Below are positions 9,477 through 21,460 of a stretch of DNA of 64,000 nucleotides, in pieces (position 1 is the stretch's first letter; every line of letters begins with the position of its first letter). The notes beneath the pieces are model-generated. The model was given only the letters and a program-made list of their open reading frames with translations, did not search any database and was not told the origin of the DNA. A program made the position numbers and the translations under genes. Source of the DNA: Adiantum capillus-veneris. Lineage: Eukaryota; Streptophyta; Polypodiopsida; Polypodiales; Pteridaceae. Location: contig CM043959.1 in NCBI GenBank assembly GCA_014529385.2, positions 16,243,309 through 16,307,308 of the forward strand. The letters are read 5' to 3'.

Positions 9477-12400
9477 ACACAAGATATGCATGGTCCACCC
9501 AAGTGTGGGCTACGTCCACGGGAAAGTAGCCACTCAATGGGTTTACACTTCAAACTTGAAGTAATTTACAAAGGTCTTAGAAACCCTTAATGATTGTCTC
9601 TTTTCTGTAAAGGCTCATATTTCTTCCTCTATATCCATTTGAAGGCTATGACTACGTGTTTTCTTATGATTACATGAATTATTTTGAGAAATGTTCTTCA
9701 TTGTGAGTACTAAAAAGAAAGATATATGGTTGTTAACATATTATTGTTCTAGATAAATTTTTCCTCATTTGCTAAAGAAATGAAATTCTTTCTTGAAAAA
9801 AACTTTCTCCTCAAATACTAGGTTGAGGTGGAAATCCTTAGAGTGCCCAAAAAGACCCCAAGAATCCCCTAATGCTAAAACCAAGAATCCTTAGAGGGCC
9901 CACTTTTTGGAAATTCTTAGAGGGATTGGAAAGATCCCAAAATACCCTAACTCTAAAACCAATTTTCATTAGTGGCATTCATTATATCCTTATCAAAATT
10001 TCCCTTCATTGCATCAGTAGGTGTACAATCATAATGGTTGAAATTTTCTTGACTAAACATTGAGTTTTTTTTTCAAGAAACAAATTGAATTATAAAAGAG
10101 GAAAGATACAATGAAGGCTCATTGGAAAGGGTTGAGAATGCCCATATGCAAAGCTACATCAACACAACAAGTGAGACACTAGAAGGTAGGCATTATCCTA
10201 TACTTTAAGAGGTGTGTATTTACATATTCGAAAAGGGGACTACTCAACATTTTGAAAAAGAAATATTATACACTATAGCATTCAAATCCTTGAAGAGAAG
10301 TACATTCTTGAACCCAGTTTTCAATCTACCTTAAGAATGGATGTGTTTCCAAGTCTCTACATTATGCATAGTGGAAGGTGCCTTCTTCATAAGAGAGAGG
10401 AGATTAACCAAAGTGGGGAGAACCAAAGATTTGAAGAGAGAAATTAAATGCACAAGAGGAAAACCAAAGACAATAAAATTCCTTTGTAACCATATAGGCC
10501 ATAACATGTGAGCTTTGAGGCAATTCTCCGATAAGAAATCCATCTCATGACACTTTGCAAGTAATATCTCCTTACAACTACGTGACTGAGGATGGAGGGA
10601 AGAAGTGCATGATGGATGGGGTACCACTAGAAGGACATGAGAAAAGAAAATTCTCCAAGCTCTCTTCTTGAGATTGGCACCTAGATCAAATGCCATTTTT
10701 AACTCCAAATCTCTTATATTTTCCTACAATCTAGATTTCTTGATGAAGGATCATCCACAAGAGAGTGGCATTGTTGTTTGGATGAGAGAAGACCAAAATG
10801 GTTGTTGATAGCTTGTAACTATATATTTTGTTCCATTAAATTGTCCATTTTCTATTGAGTGTAAGGAACAATGGATCATAGTACTTGCAATTCCTACTGG
10901 CTTTCCATATGCAAGTGCATATACTTTCAAGTGGACCTTTAATCTATTATCTCCTTAGGATGACACTTGAGGTAGCCTACAATGACTCTCTCAACAATTA
11001 TAGTAGCTCCTATAGTGAATCTACTTGCAATTCTAAATGGCTTTCCATGTGACAAGTACACATACTTTCAAGTGGACCTTAACTTATTATCTCCTAAGGC
11101 TGACACCTTGAGGTAGACTACAATGATTCTCTCAACAACCAAAGTAGCTACTATAGTGGACATACCAAAATTATTTTGCAATTCCTCTATAGACACCAAC
11201 CCATGCTAGAAAATGTTTTGCAAGCAATAGATGCTTGCCTTAAAACCCTTATGAGCTAGGGTGAATTGGGGTGGTTTACTGTGGGAGATAAAAGCTCCGA
11301 ACAAAATGGAGTCCAACAAAAAGTATGGAACAATAGGTCAAGACAACTATTTGTAGGTTGCATCCAAGAGGACCAAAACCTAAAAACAATGGAGGATCCT
11401 TTTAGCAATGAACTTGAAAATTCCTTTAAAAAGTAAACAATCCAAGATTTACACAAAGGATGGGAGAATAGACGGTAGCATGATGTGTGTGAATACACAC
11501 ATAGATAGTAGCATGATGTGTGTGAATACACACTTAGGACTATTGGGGCACTTAATTACCTCTACATGAGGCTTTCCCCCTAGATTGTATATAACCTGAT
11601 TACTCTAGGGCAAGACTTATCTATTTATGGGATTCTTTGATTAAGGATCCGGCCATGCTTCTCACAAAAAAGCATCAAAAACCACAAGAAGGTTGTTTTT
11701 TTTTCAAAACCGAACCAAACGTCCATTAGACCTATTGAAACATGAAAACAACCTTGATTTTTGTTCTAAAACTTTATAGCATTGACAAACGGGCATTCAA
11801 AACCAAAAATTTATGAAGCGGTCATTGGAAACCTTTTTTCATATTTTTAAAACAAACCCAAAAATTGGGGATCTTACAAAAAAAGCTCTAAATCTGGTCT
11901 TGTTAGAGTATTGAAGGTTGTACCTATTCTAGCTTTTGTGAATGCCTCAATATTGGACTTTTGTCTAGTCCTCATGGCTATTCATGTTGTTGGTAGCTTA
12001 TCTCTATAGTCTCTGAGTTGGAATCAAATATCTAAGTTGTGCTATCTTTTGTGATAGATAAAGACATATCATGAGCCCTTTTTAAATCTATTTTGTAGGT
12101 AGGTAGCTTCAAGTAGTTCTACAAGCCCATTCTCTAGAATGTCCTCTTAGCCTCCAGTACCTTTGCAAGGTCTCATAGCTCTTTGGGCATGATAAAAACT
12201 TTAGCTATAATGCTTTGTGCATCCTTGAAGTTGCTTGGAGCATTGTGGTAGAGGGAACTCTCAATTTCTTCTTGTCTATAAATAGGTAGTTCTTGCCTAA
12301 TACTCTCACCTATTAATTGGTATGGTTCCAACTTTGACATCCTCTCCTTGAGAAATTGCTTTGTTGGGGTCTGATCATGGATAAGAATGGAAGGTTTGTT

Positions 12401-12579
12401 GTTGATGAGCCTAGGACTTTGAAAGTAATTTACCAAAATTTTATCGATATTTTATCTCACCCTCACCTTAGGAATGAGGATGTCACAACTATCAAAGTAG
12501 GAGAAAAACTATATCTTTTTTAATTTCAAAACATCTATATAGCCACTTACATATTGGGAGGTGAGGGAAACTATTTGGA
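9474..12579. other. Unassigned intergenic DNA
   Basis: No recognisable gene was found. Minus-strand open stretches at 10331-10708 (125 codons, with CTSSLHPQSRSCKEI) and 12173-12436 (87 codons, with RQELPIYRQEEIESSLYHN) look somewhat protein-like but could not be assigned. They may be decayed element fragments. A 140-bp tandem duplication lies at 10883-11160. A short direct repeat at 11472-11535 holds two copies of GCATGATGTGTGTGAATACA. Confidence 0.4.
10883..11160. repeat. Diverged 140-bp tandem duplication
   Basis: Bases 10883-11022 and 11023-11160 share long stretches, including CTTTCAAGTGGACCTT and ATGA(C/T)TCTCTCAACAA, with many substitutions and small gaps. It is an older duplication than the 88-bp one at 7088. 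Confidence 0.8.
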
Positions 12580-12589
12580 ATGTGAAAAT

Positions 12590-13135
12590 TGGAACAACCC
12601 CTGGTCTATGTGGTATCCCAAATGAATTTTATATTGATTTCAAGTTGTGAAGATCCCTTATATAATTTTAAGTTGGAAATAATCATTGAGAAAGGGAGTT
12701 TTTCTTAATCATATAAATAACAGTGATGTTAAGCTTTTCACAAAAAAAGGTGAGAGGGAGGTGATAGAAAATTGAAGACCCGTCTCTTGCTACTATTCAC
12801 AAAAATTTGTACTTTTATCCTTGGCTATAAAAATTTCTCCTTTAATTGACATATTTATTCTCAAGGAGTAGAAAGATTTTATAGAAGGAAGATTCGTGTT
12901 AGATGCCATTATAACCATGCAAGGGGGAATTCTTCTAACGAAGATTACATTTTCTTCAAGAAAGATCTTTATAAGGCTTATGATAGACTAGGGGGGAATT
13001 TTTTGTTGCAGTCCTTAAATGATATAGGTATGGGGAAAATATTTCTTATATATATCATATCTGAAGTACTTATGATTTTGCTAGAATTATAGTCAATGGT
13101 ACTTTTATAGAGGTTATTCCCCTGAAATTAGTCTT
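12590..13135 (+). pseudogene. LINE (non-LTR) reverse transcriptase remnant
   Basis: Plus-strand text follows the plant L1-type RT order across several frames. GLCGIPNEFY near 12610 fits GxDGIPNEFY. KKGEREVIEN-stop-RPVS near 12750-12780 fits KKGD....ENWRP, with Trp turned into a stop. KDFIEGRFVLDAI near 12871 fits GFIxGRxxxDxI. KKDLYKAYDR near 12960 fits DLxKAYDR. ARIIVNGTFIEVIPLK near 13084 fits the VNG-containing strand before the catalytic loop. The FADD box is absent because the sequence stops at about 13135, where a Ty3/gypsy fragment begins. Several stops and frame changes make it clearly dead. Confidence 0.75.
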
Positions 13136-14690
13136 GCTTGGTGGGTGTTGCTGCAGAACATAACATGACATATGCATACTCAATGACATAGTAACATTGG
13201 ACCTCAAATTCCTTTGAGAGATCCACAAGAATAAGGACTGGTTGGGAGGTAAGATTCTCTTTGAGCTTCTCAAAAGCATTTTGCTCCTTAGCAGTCCATG
13301 CGTAAACGTTCTTCTTTTTAAAGTCATGTAATGGTCTTGTTATTTGAGAGAATTTTGCTATGAAGTGTCTATAGTATGCACACATATCAATAAAGATTCT
13401 TAGCTCGTGTAGATTCCTTGGATTAGCCATGCTTTTATTACCTCCAACTTTGATAAATCCATACGGATGTCATCTTGAGAGATAAGACCTAAGTAATGAA
13501 TCTCTTGAAGGAAAAAAAAAAATCTTTTGGTTGAGAAAAAGCTTGTTCTCCCTCAATGCTTGAAAAAACACTTGGAGATGTTGCTTGTGTTCTTCCAATG
13601 ACTTGGAGTAGATGATGATATCATCAAAGAACACTCCAGTGAATTTGCGATAGGGTCTAAAGATTTTCTCCATTAGACGATTGAACGTGGATGGTGCATT
13701 AGTCAAGCCAAAAGGCATGACTAGATATTCATAAAGACCAAACGTTGTACGAAACATGGTGTTTAGGATATCTTCATCCACTATCCTTATTTGATGATAG
13801 CCATTTTTAAGGTCAATCCTATTAAAGTAGGTAGAGCCTTGTAGCTTATCAAATGGATCTTCTACCCAAGGCACGTGAAATCTGTTTTTGATAGTGATAT
13901 GGTTTAGTGCTCGATAGTCCACACACATACAGTATGTACAATCTTTCTTTTGCACTAAAAGGACTGGAGAACAAAAGGGAGAGGAGCTAGGCCTCACCAT
14001 CCCTTTGTCTACCAATTCTTGTACTTGCCTCATGATCTCCTCTTGTCGAGCTTGAGAAACTTGATAAGGGAGGCTTGTTAGACAGTGAGCTTCCCTGTAG
14101 GAGCTCAATTTGATGGTCATCATCCCCTCGTTTTGGGGGCAAGTCCATGTAGATATCATCAATGAACACATCTTAGAATCCTTTTAGAAAATTAGACAAG
14201 TCTAACTCTTCTTGATTCCTACCATTTACATTTGATGAAACATTAGGACCTTTTAGGGACTCTTTGACAAAAATCATGTACGTAAAAACTGAGCTCTTCA
14301 TTGATTTATCAAAAGAAATAGGATCTACAAGTGGTATCGTACTACCAGATTCACTAGCATCTATATATATGTTCTTTCCCCTGTAGGTGAAGTAGATTCT
14401 CCTTTCAAGGAACTTCATGTTGGTAGCCATGCGGTTGAACCATGGTGACCCTAGCATAGCATCCTCATGTTGGAGAGGAGAGATCAAGACGTCTTCTTTG
14501 TCGACATAGCTTTGGACATGAAGCTCAACTTCCCAATCAAGGGAGTAACGGAGACTTGCTATCCCTTGAAAGCGGTGTCGACCATTACGGTATCTCCTAT
14601 CTCAAAAGCTTTAATTCCCAACTCGAGGTGGCCAACTCCGTTGATATGAAGTTGTGAGTAGAGCCGGGGTCAAATAAGACGAATGCATCA
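13128..14690 (-). pseudogene. Ty3/gypsy pol: protease, RT and partial RNase H
   Basis: Protease: LFDPGSTHNFIS near 14640-14680 fits the retropepsin active site, with Asp-Pro-Gly in place of Asp-Thr/Ser-Gly, and continues to about 14173. RT: 13470-14171 is open, with KGMVRPSSSPFCSPVLLVQK, YRALN, RIDLKNGYHQIRI, MPFGLTNAPSTFNR and the catalytic FFDDIIIYSK (F-x-D-D form). The thumb and start of RNase H lie in 13128-13430 with FIDMCAYYRHF and LKENLTSQPVL. That frame differs from the RT frame, so a frameshift lies near 13440-13470. The RNase H catalytic Asp position reads CYYVIEYA instead of CDASDYA. The protein would make and process element cDNA in virus-like particles but is truncated. Confidence 0.88.
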
Positions 14691-16128
14691 TTCTCCCTTA
14701 CCTTTCCCCAATCATAGGAGAGAGGTGATTCTTTGCAATGAGCATCCTCTTTTGGATCTTCGATGGTGGAAGCTCTAGGAGTCTCATTGCTGGCATTTCT
14801 CTTGGGGCAAGAACAATAGCCATGTCCTTGCTCCCCACACTTAAAACATTTATGGTCCTTGAGAAAAGCTTCAAGCTCTTCAGGAGAGAGCTTGTTTTTA
14901 CCTTTGTAAACTCCCTTCTCCTTGGACCAGTTGTTGTTGTTGTTTTTTTTGGAATTGCCCTGGGAAGAAATTTGGGCATTGGTTTTCCCCTTTGCATCAC
15001 TCTTGTCTTTGTTTTCCATGGGCTTGACATTCCGTCTAGCCCCTTGTTGGAAATTGATGCATGAAGCAACCATGGTGTGGTGGATTACTTTGGTGATAGA
15101 ACTAGGCCATTGAGAGTCGATGTACTCGGCCATCTCTTCAGGTAGTCCCGCATAAAATTGTTGCTTTTGCTCGTTGAAGTCTATCTTTTGAAAGACAGTA
15201 GCCTTGAGATGTAAATTCCAAAACATGTCTATGTATTTTTGGATAGACTCATGGGAGAGAAGCTTCAAACTACACCATTTGGAAAGCACTTTGTCCTTTG
15301 CATTGCTTGCAAGGAATTGCTTCATGATGGAAACTCGTAGAGTTTTCCATGTCTTTGGGGCTTCGTCATTGCCAGAAAGGCTAGCCCCACCATTGACGAG
15401 CCAATTTTTGGAAGTGCATAGCTACATGACATAGCTTGGAGGACTCCGTGAAGCCCTCGTCTCCAAAGGCCACATCAAATTTGTTGGATGAAGGCGGTAG
15501 CACCAAAGGTACCATCATAGGTGAGAAAAGAGATACTCTTTCCTCTCTCTTTGAACTTCTTGATTTTTTGTGACCTTAGCCATGCAGGGTAAGATTTGTG
15601 ATGTCCTCTCCTCTTGTATTCTCTAGAAGAATAGCCGTAGCTTTCATTGGAAGAGGAGGAAGGTGAAGAAGAAGGAGAAGATGGCGACCTCTTTCTTGCT
15701 CTTTTATTCCTTTGTTTCCTCTCTTCCCTTTTTGAGTGACAAGGAGAAGGACTATGGGTTGAACATTTCCTCTTGGGAGGAGTTGGCGACCGTCTAGACC
15801 ACCGTCCTTGTGGAGCCACATCTTGATAGCAACTTAGGGATTCATTTCTTTCTTGTTCTTTGGATTCCTCCTCTTGTATGGGAGAGAGTCTTCTTTTGGG
15901 GGTCTCATCAAGAGGCCTCCTAAGATCTCTCTCCTCTTGGAGAGGAAGGGAATTCCCATAAGCTCAAAGTTGTTGAAAAACTTTGGCTTGCAAAACAGGG
16001 TTGCCCATAGCATGCTACAACCTAGTAACAAGATAATTGACTAACATGGGGGCATTATCATTAGCACCTTCATGTGCAAAATCAAAGTTATCAATGTTCA
16101 TTCTACTCTCTTGGTTATTGTCAGCCAT
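14597..16128 (-). pseudogene. Ty3/gypsy gag with CCHC zinc knuckle
   Basis: The frame starts MADNNQESRMNIDNF at 16128 and has two stops within the next 60 codons. It continues through a basic Ser/Arg/Pro-rich stretch (RKRSPSSPSSSPSSSSNES) to about 15475. A frameshift precedes the next segment (14597-15325), which carries the capsid-like QKYIDMFWNLHLKATVF and FYAGLPEEM. The zinc knuckle CFKCGEQGHGYCSC (C-x2-C-x4-H-x4-C) lies near 14805-14850. The frame then runs directly into the protease. Gag packages element RNA. The Asn/Lys-rich linker before the knuckle is low complexity. Confidence 0.8.
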
Positions 16129-16899
16129 GTTAATTGAACTTTATGTCTTTACTTAGAGTATTATTTGGCAATTCAAAACCTTAGTTGCTACTCCTCTTAG
16201 CCTTTGAAAATCAGCACTTATCTACACCCACGGCTCAAATTGGTTAATTATAGAGAGTAGTGGAGTGGGTCTAATATTGCAAAATTGTTGAGGGCTAGCT
16301 CCTTTCGGACTTCTTATGGGCTAGATCACCTAAGGTCAAAGGACTTTTAACACTAACTGTTGGACGTCTTCAATGAAGCTAACCCTAAGGTCTTAAGCTC
16401 CATTATCTAGCCTTGCTCTTTGGCATACCATCTCTCATTTGGACCCCTTTACCATTGGCCCCATTTTGAGATAGATCTATAAGCACATGTCTATATTCTA
16501 ACGCTTGTTCCCATTTATTCTCCCACATTAAATGATCAGTTTAATATGATAAAATCATTTGGGTTGGTTAAATATTAAATTTTATGACAAAGAAGAGTTC
16601 AATGTTGGTGTATCTCGATGCACTATAAATGAAATAGAAGAGAATCTAATAATAAATGTGGAAGTTAAACTACAAGAAGACCCACAACACTTTGACTCAG
16701 AACAAGATAATAACTTCACAGGTTCAATATAGCTTGAGAGCAAAATGAAGATTGTGTCAAAACCATTATGAAAGATCTTGTATTCAACATGTGTTGACCA
16801 TATACAATGCTTCATAGTACCAATTATATATAATCTGTCAATCTCAATTGTTATGCTCAAAACCTGCATCCTTGTTACCAAATAGATTTCTCATATAAT
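16129..16899. other. Unassigned DNA between the gypsy gag and the RING fragment
   Basis: No sustained coding frame, PBS or LTR terminus was recognised. The 5' leader and LTR of the gypsy fragment should lie here if present; a deletion is equally possible. Confidence 0.35.
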
Positions 16900-17762
16900 A
16901 TATTCCTTGTGGAATATCTTGTGAATAGATTGCGCATTGCCTCTTATTTTTCATTAAACAAATTAAACACACAAGGTGATAATAATGACCACAAGCCAAT
17001 ATATAAAATCCACTCCATCCATCAAAATTCTTGTAGCAAACCGGACACTAGGAAGATGAAGATGCATCTGATTGTGACGCGGGAACCAACTCTACATACA
17101 GGACGAGGTGACTAATGTGTGTCCCTTGTACAGGTGGAGGATTCACTCACTGTGTCAAATTTTGAACATCATGGCTTAAATGATGAATATATTTCTCCAT
17201 TTGGACCTGGGACACTTGGGATGTTTGGGTTGCTTTGGACAGTCGTGCTATTTCTGCATCTTTCTTTGCCAGTTGTGTCGTTAAAATATCTTTCTCATTT
17301 TTTCATTGTATGTTGGCTCCTTCAACTATCATTGTCAGCTCATCCGGTGTGAATGTGACATAACTCTCCATGATACCATGGGTGGCTACAATTGTCTCCT
17401 TTGAGGAAAAGTCTATTGGTTGTTGCTGCACAAATTGTACATACAACATTTTTGCAAAACATAACACACAATTTGCATTGTGGATTGGATGGCAAAAAAC
17501 TTCCAAGAAGATCCTCTCAGCGTTATCTTTGATCGCTTTGTGAAGGCACTTCGATCTTTCCGATGTCCTTTCGTTATCTCCACGTCCTCACATGGCCATA
17601 TTGTTTTAATCATATCCTTGGTCACTTATTTATTGATATCTTTCCATTGCTTTGCGAGTGCATTGGAACGCATTAATAGCCACTTGTTGTTGATTATCTG
17701 GCACCATTTTGGTACCACAAGCTTGTTCCTCATCATCCATAATAGCATCTTAGAGCTGCAAT
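16900..17762 (-). pseudogene. Coiled-coil plus RING-finger protein remnant
   Basis: Minus-strand text starts after a splice-acceptor-like TTTGTCCATTGCAG near 17757. It is coding-like through NQQQVAINAFQCTRKAMERY, a short helical KKDAEIARLSKATQTSQVSQ, and a Ser-rich linker. It ends in a RING-type zinc finger at about 16911-17047. The ligand order is C-x2-C (CPVC), C-x-H (ACGHYYH), H-x2-C and finally C-x2-Y (CAIY), where the eighth ligand Cys is Tyr. RING fingers usually recruit ubiquitin-conjugating enzymes. Stops interrupt the frame at about six places, and a frame change lies near 17500. It lies 290 bp downstream of a kinase-like remnant on the same strand, so both may be exons of one gene or neighbouring element genes. 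Confidence 0.6.
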
Positions 17763-18052
17763 GGACAAATAGAAAAATATTCAATGTGTTTGACAAAAAT
17801 TTATTCTCATGATTCAGCACTCTCAGAGATACCACAACATGTCGTATCAAAGTTCAATCAAAAATTCTACAATTAATGCAAAAAACAAAATTGCAACTGA
17901 TGCAATTGAACCACAAGACAATTGACTAAAGATATATAGGTTCAAATATACTTCAAATGACTCAATGAGGTAAACCACCGCAAACCCACATAATAGACTT
18001 CAATGCAAATAAAACACCTAGACAACAAGACAAAGTACGAAGTACAAAATAT

Positions 18053-19550
18053 TCATGCTGGGTAAAAAGACAATGCAAGTTCAACAAGCAATTGTTGGAC
18101 TGGATTTGGGTATGTCTTAATGTGCTCTTTGAAAAAGATTAAAACATCGGATGCATTCCTTCTAGCTTCCTTCTCTCTTAACTTCATGGCATCTTGATCG
18201 GGGTGGTAAAATAATTCTTCTGGGAAATAGACTTTCCTAGCTACACTCCAAAAGTCTATCAACATGTCAAATAGAAAACTAATGCATAAATGTTGCTTTC
18301 TTTTTTGTATGCATTTGCGCACCATGGATCATATATTTTTGGAGCAATCCACGGTTGCTTTGCAATCTCTCCTTCCCTTGCTGATTGTGCCTCCAAAATT
18401 GCAAAGTCCGATTGAGCGCTCGGTTGCTAATAATTATTTGATACACACTTGGCTAGCGTTCTAAGCATCATCCCCCAATCAATGATGCTGACATGGGGTT
18501 TATTTGCGCAAGCAAAGTCTAACATTATGTTGAAAGGGTGCACGTCACTGTGCACTATACCAATTGAGTGAGTAGCCGCAACGTCATCAATTAAAGCGTG
18601 TAAAATTGCTGGTATCTGCTCAATCACTGCTTTGATCCATGTTGTCTCTATCCCTGGTAAGTGCTAATTTGCTGGTGGCAGAGAACTCCAACCATGTTGT
18701 AGCATATGCATGTAGCATTTGAACGCTCCATGGGCAAATGACAGGCGGCACATCATGTCCCCCAAGGTGCCCCTTATTGTAATATGGAAATATTGTGATC
18801 CAAAGAGCCTCGGTGGTAAAGCCAATGCATCTTACAATGGAGGGGTGAGGTGTTTGCATTCCTTGATCTGTCTAAAAGCTATCAAATTTTGTCTCACTCC
18901 CTCCCTTGTAGCATTTTCCTACATATGTAATGTGCTTTCAAAAGAAAGAGATTCCTTTAATGGTGTATAATGTGTACACACCAAAAGAGCCTACTCCAAC
19001 CCTTGCACCTTCCACGAGGGCCTTGTGGGGAATGCCGATCAAATGAGCACACTTGTCATTCAGTGCCGTGCGCATGATTGTGCCGATGGCATTGGCATCT
19101 GATCGATCACCCACAGTCGCTTGTGCATCTTGGGCTATCTTCAATCTCTTGGGTAAGGAAGCTTGGTCTTGAGCTTTCACCCGTTTCATCTTGTCCTTAT
19201 ATTCCTCCCATAGTTTGTCCCAAAACTCTAATTTTTCCATATCGTAGGTGGGAGGGATATCTTCTTTTAAGTCTCTACAGTAGACTTTCATATTGCCCAA
19301 CACTGTCTTGACCTTGTGGTGAGGGTCAAATTCTCGGATCCTTGTAGGAATTGGCAACACATACTGGCCTTCACCTCGTAGCCTGTGCTCTGTGTTCTCC
19401 TATATAGTGCTAGTGAGGTCTTTAATGAAGACATCACTTTCATTAATATATTGTATGCGACCATCTGCACATGATGATATTGCCAAAATACATTCTTTTT
19501 GAATGGCACGCATAATAATTTTATTTTGATCCTGCATCATTTTTGCACTA
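18053..19550 (-). pseudogene. Atypical protein-kinase-like domain remnant
   Basis: Segments in the usual kinase order span three frames on the minus strand. A glycine loop, ARVGVGSFGV, lies near 18965-19010. N-lobe text HPSIVRCIGF and YYNKGHLGG lies at 18770-18850. The catalytic loop IVHSDVHPFNIML lies near 18515-18560, with His-Ser-Asp in place of His-Arg-Asp. VSIIDWGM near 18475 gives Asp-Trp-Gly in place of Asp-Phe-Gly. An APE-like WIAPKIYDPW lies near 18325-18350, followed by NIYALVF. A 200-residue N-terminal extension (18990-19550) precedes it and begins after an acceptor-like TTTTTATTGTCTAG. Frameshifts near 18950, 18630 and 18320 and a TAG near 19400 show decay. No VAIK lysine was located. 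Confidence 0.65.
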
Positions 19551-20329
19551 GACAATAAAAAACAACATATTAAATTCAATTTCATGGGTGCACTGGCACT
19601 CTCACACTAGTTCAGAAAAACCATAGCCATGACTTGAAGACTTCAAAAAAATATACACAATTATATTGATACAGATTGAAAACCATTTTCACTTTAACAT
19701 GCTATGTTTACTTGTGTAAAATGCAGAAAAAACAAGTGCCCTGACTTAAAGACTTCAAAAAATTGTGCAAGATTATATTCATTCAGGTTGATAATCAGTT
19801 TCACTTTAAAATGCTATAATTAATCGTGTAAAATGCAATAAAAACAAGTAACTCCAAAGAAAATCATCCACATCCAACAGAACACGTTAAAAACCCAAAA
19901 CATTTCAAAATATTATCATAGAACATAAGATGTGAGTTTATATTTTTCACGTTATCACTTCAAAACGAATTGCCAATAGAAAACATATGCATTGTGGTAC
20001 ATATTGCCGATCTCATTTTAACTCGTTTTAAAACATTGAAAGTATACAAACCACTCATAAATTGCAATTTGCAAAGAATGTCTTGCTCTTTAAAAAGATT
20101 TAAATGAATGTCTTACATACAAAATGCGTGCATATACTCTTTAATTGAAAGTATATTAGCTATTTGTAGACATAGAGAAATAACATAGTGTGAATATTAC
20201 TTACGTAAATGTAGCATTTAAAATAGCAACAATGATTGATGAATAAAACATTCTTATGATTATGATTAGATAGTATATATTTTCACAAGAACGCTTAAAA
20301 ACAACAATTTCAGACAATTCAAACATTTG
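19551..20329. other. AT-rich spacer upstream of the kinase remnant
   Basis: No coding frame was found. Two related stretches of about 110 bp (19620-19730 and 19735-19850) share GACTTCAAAAAAT, GATTATATT and AATGC(A)AAAAAACAAGT, so a diverged tandem duplication is likely. Confidence 0.45.
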
Positions 20330-20850
20330 TATATGAAATACTTTTCACGGCCACATTATCGACCAAGTATTTCATATACTTAATACTTTAAAGCATGAAC
20401 TGCACATGCACATACAAATTATATGGCATTTGTACGGCCGGGTTAACAACCTAAATGCCACATTTATGCAAAAACAAATGCTTCTAACAAATGACACTCA
20501 ATTAGCCACGTTACCGATCGAAGGTCGTCTGAATCTAAAGAGCAATAATGGATTGCATGCGAGTGTCATATAGCTACGTTACCGATCGATGTCCATATGT
20601 TTTTTGGGAAAGGGAAAGGGAAGTTGACTCACCATAAGAATACTAGAATCTTCGTGTTACCGGTATAGTACCCAGACAGTGAGCCAATACTTACCACAAG
20701 GACACCATATTCCCCGCGTCACCGAGGTGATGCCCCGTGGTAAGCATTGTTTTGTAGATCAGTTAACACACTCAAATTGTGTGGTAAGGTACCTTACAAT
20801 TGCCCTGTAATACGACAAAAGGCATGCTACCACACAATGCGCGCGCACAC
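20330..20850. repeat. Array of hairpins with differing arms and a shared loop motif
   Basis: A core resembling CCACGTTACCGATC recurs at about 20351, 20437, 20505, 20571, 20654 and 20717. Several copies sit between inverted arms of unrelated sequence. Arms 20330-20343/20365-20378 match perfectly over 14 bp with a 21-nt loop. Arms 20424-20431/20453-20460 match over 8 bp with a 21-nt loop. TACTA/TAGTA at 20641/20666 enclose a 20-nt loop. 20686-20697/20737-20748 match 11 of 12. ATTGTGTGGTA/TACCACACAAT lie at 20775 and 20828. A 14-bp palindrome GTAAGGTACCTTAC lies near 20782. Confidence 0.6.
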
Positions 20851-20961
20851 GCGTGCAAGTCATGTGGTCAGGTACTCTGTTGTTTGTTGTTGTGCATTAC
20901 GATGCAGAGCACGCTCCCACACAACCCCCTCTCTCCTCTTGATGTACCAATGAAGGCGGTC

Positions 20962-21078
<117 letters not shown>

Positions 21079-21460
21079 GCCCTATTGAGGCCCTATATAT
21101 ATTATGTTGCGGGCCCATCGAGCGTTATGGTTTTCTCAGCGGGCCCGTAGGAAAAACATTGATGCCCGGCAAGCTCACAGGAAACCTGTTTTGCCTGGCG
21201 GGCTTTTTGTGGGTTTCCTGGTTGCTCTCAACCGGCTTGTTTATGATCATGTTAATTGTGATTATTTAAATATGTTAATAAGACCTTGTGATCACACAAA
21301 ATTTTAGGTAATTACGTAAAGATTTATTCCTTGTTGGTCACTCTTGACAATTATGCTTGAAGTGCTACTGGCGTCTTGTGTTTGTTGTCGTAGACATTGT
21401 TCTAGCCTGAGGCTGAGTTCCATCTATGTTGCCACACAATATTGTCAACATTGTTCTGGT

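Larger units (their letters stand above)
13128..16128 (-). mobile_element. Truncated Ty3/gypsy retrotransposon
   Basis: A gag-pol remnant runs from a gag start at 16128 down to an RNase H that breaks off at about 13128. Integrase and both LTRs are missing from the visible sequence. No PBS is recognisable in 16130-16560. The left edge meets a LINE RT fragment facing the other way, so one disrupted the other or a deletion joined them. Sequence and zinc-knuckle details differ from the chromovirus family at 48-61 kb, so it belongs to a separate lineage. Confidence 0.85.
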
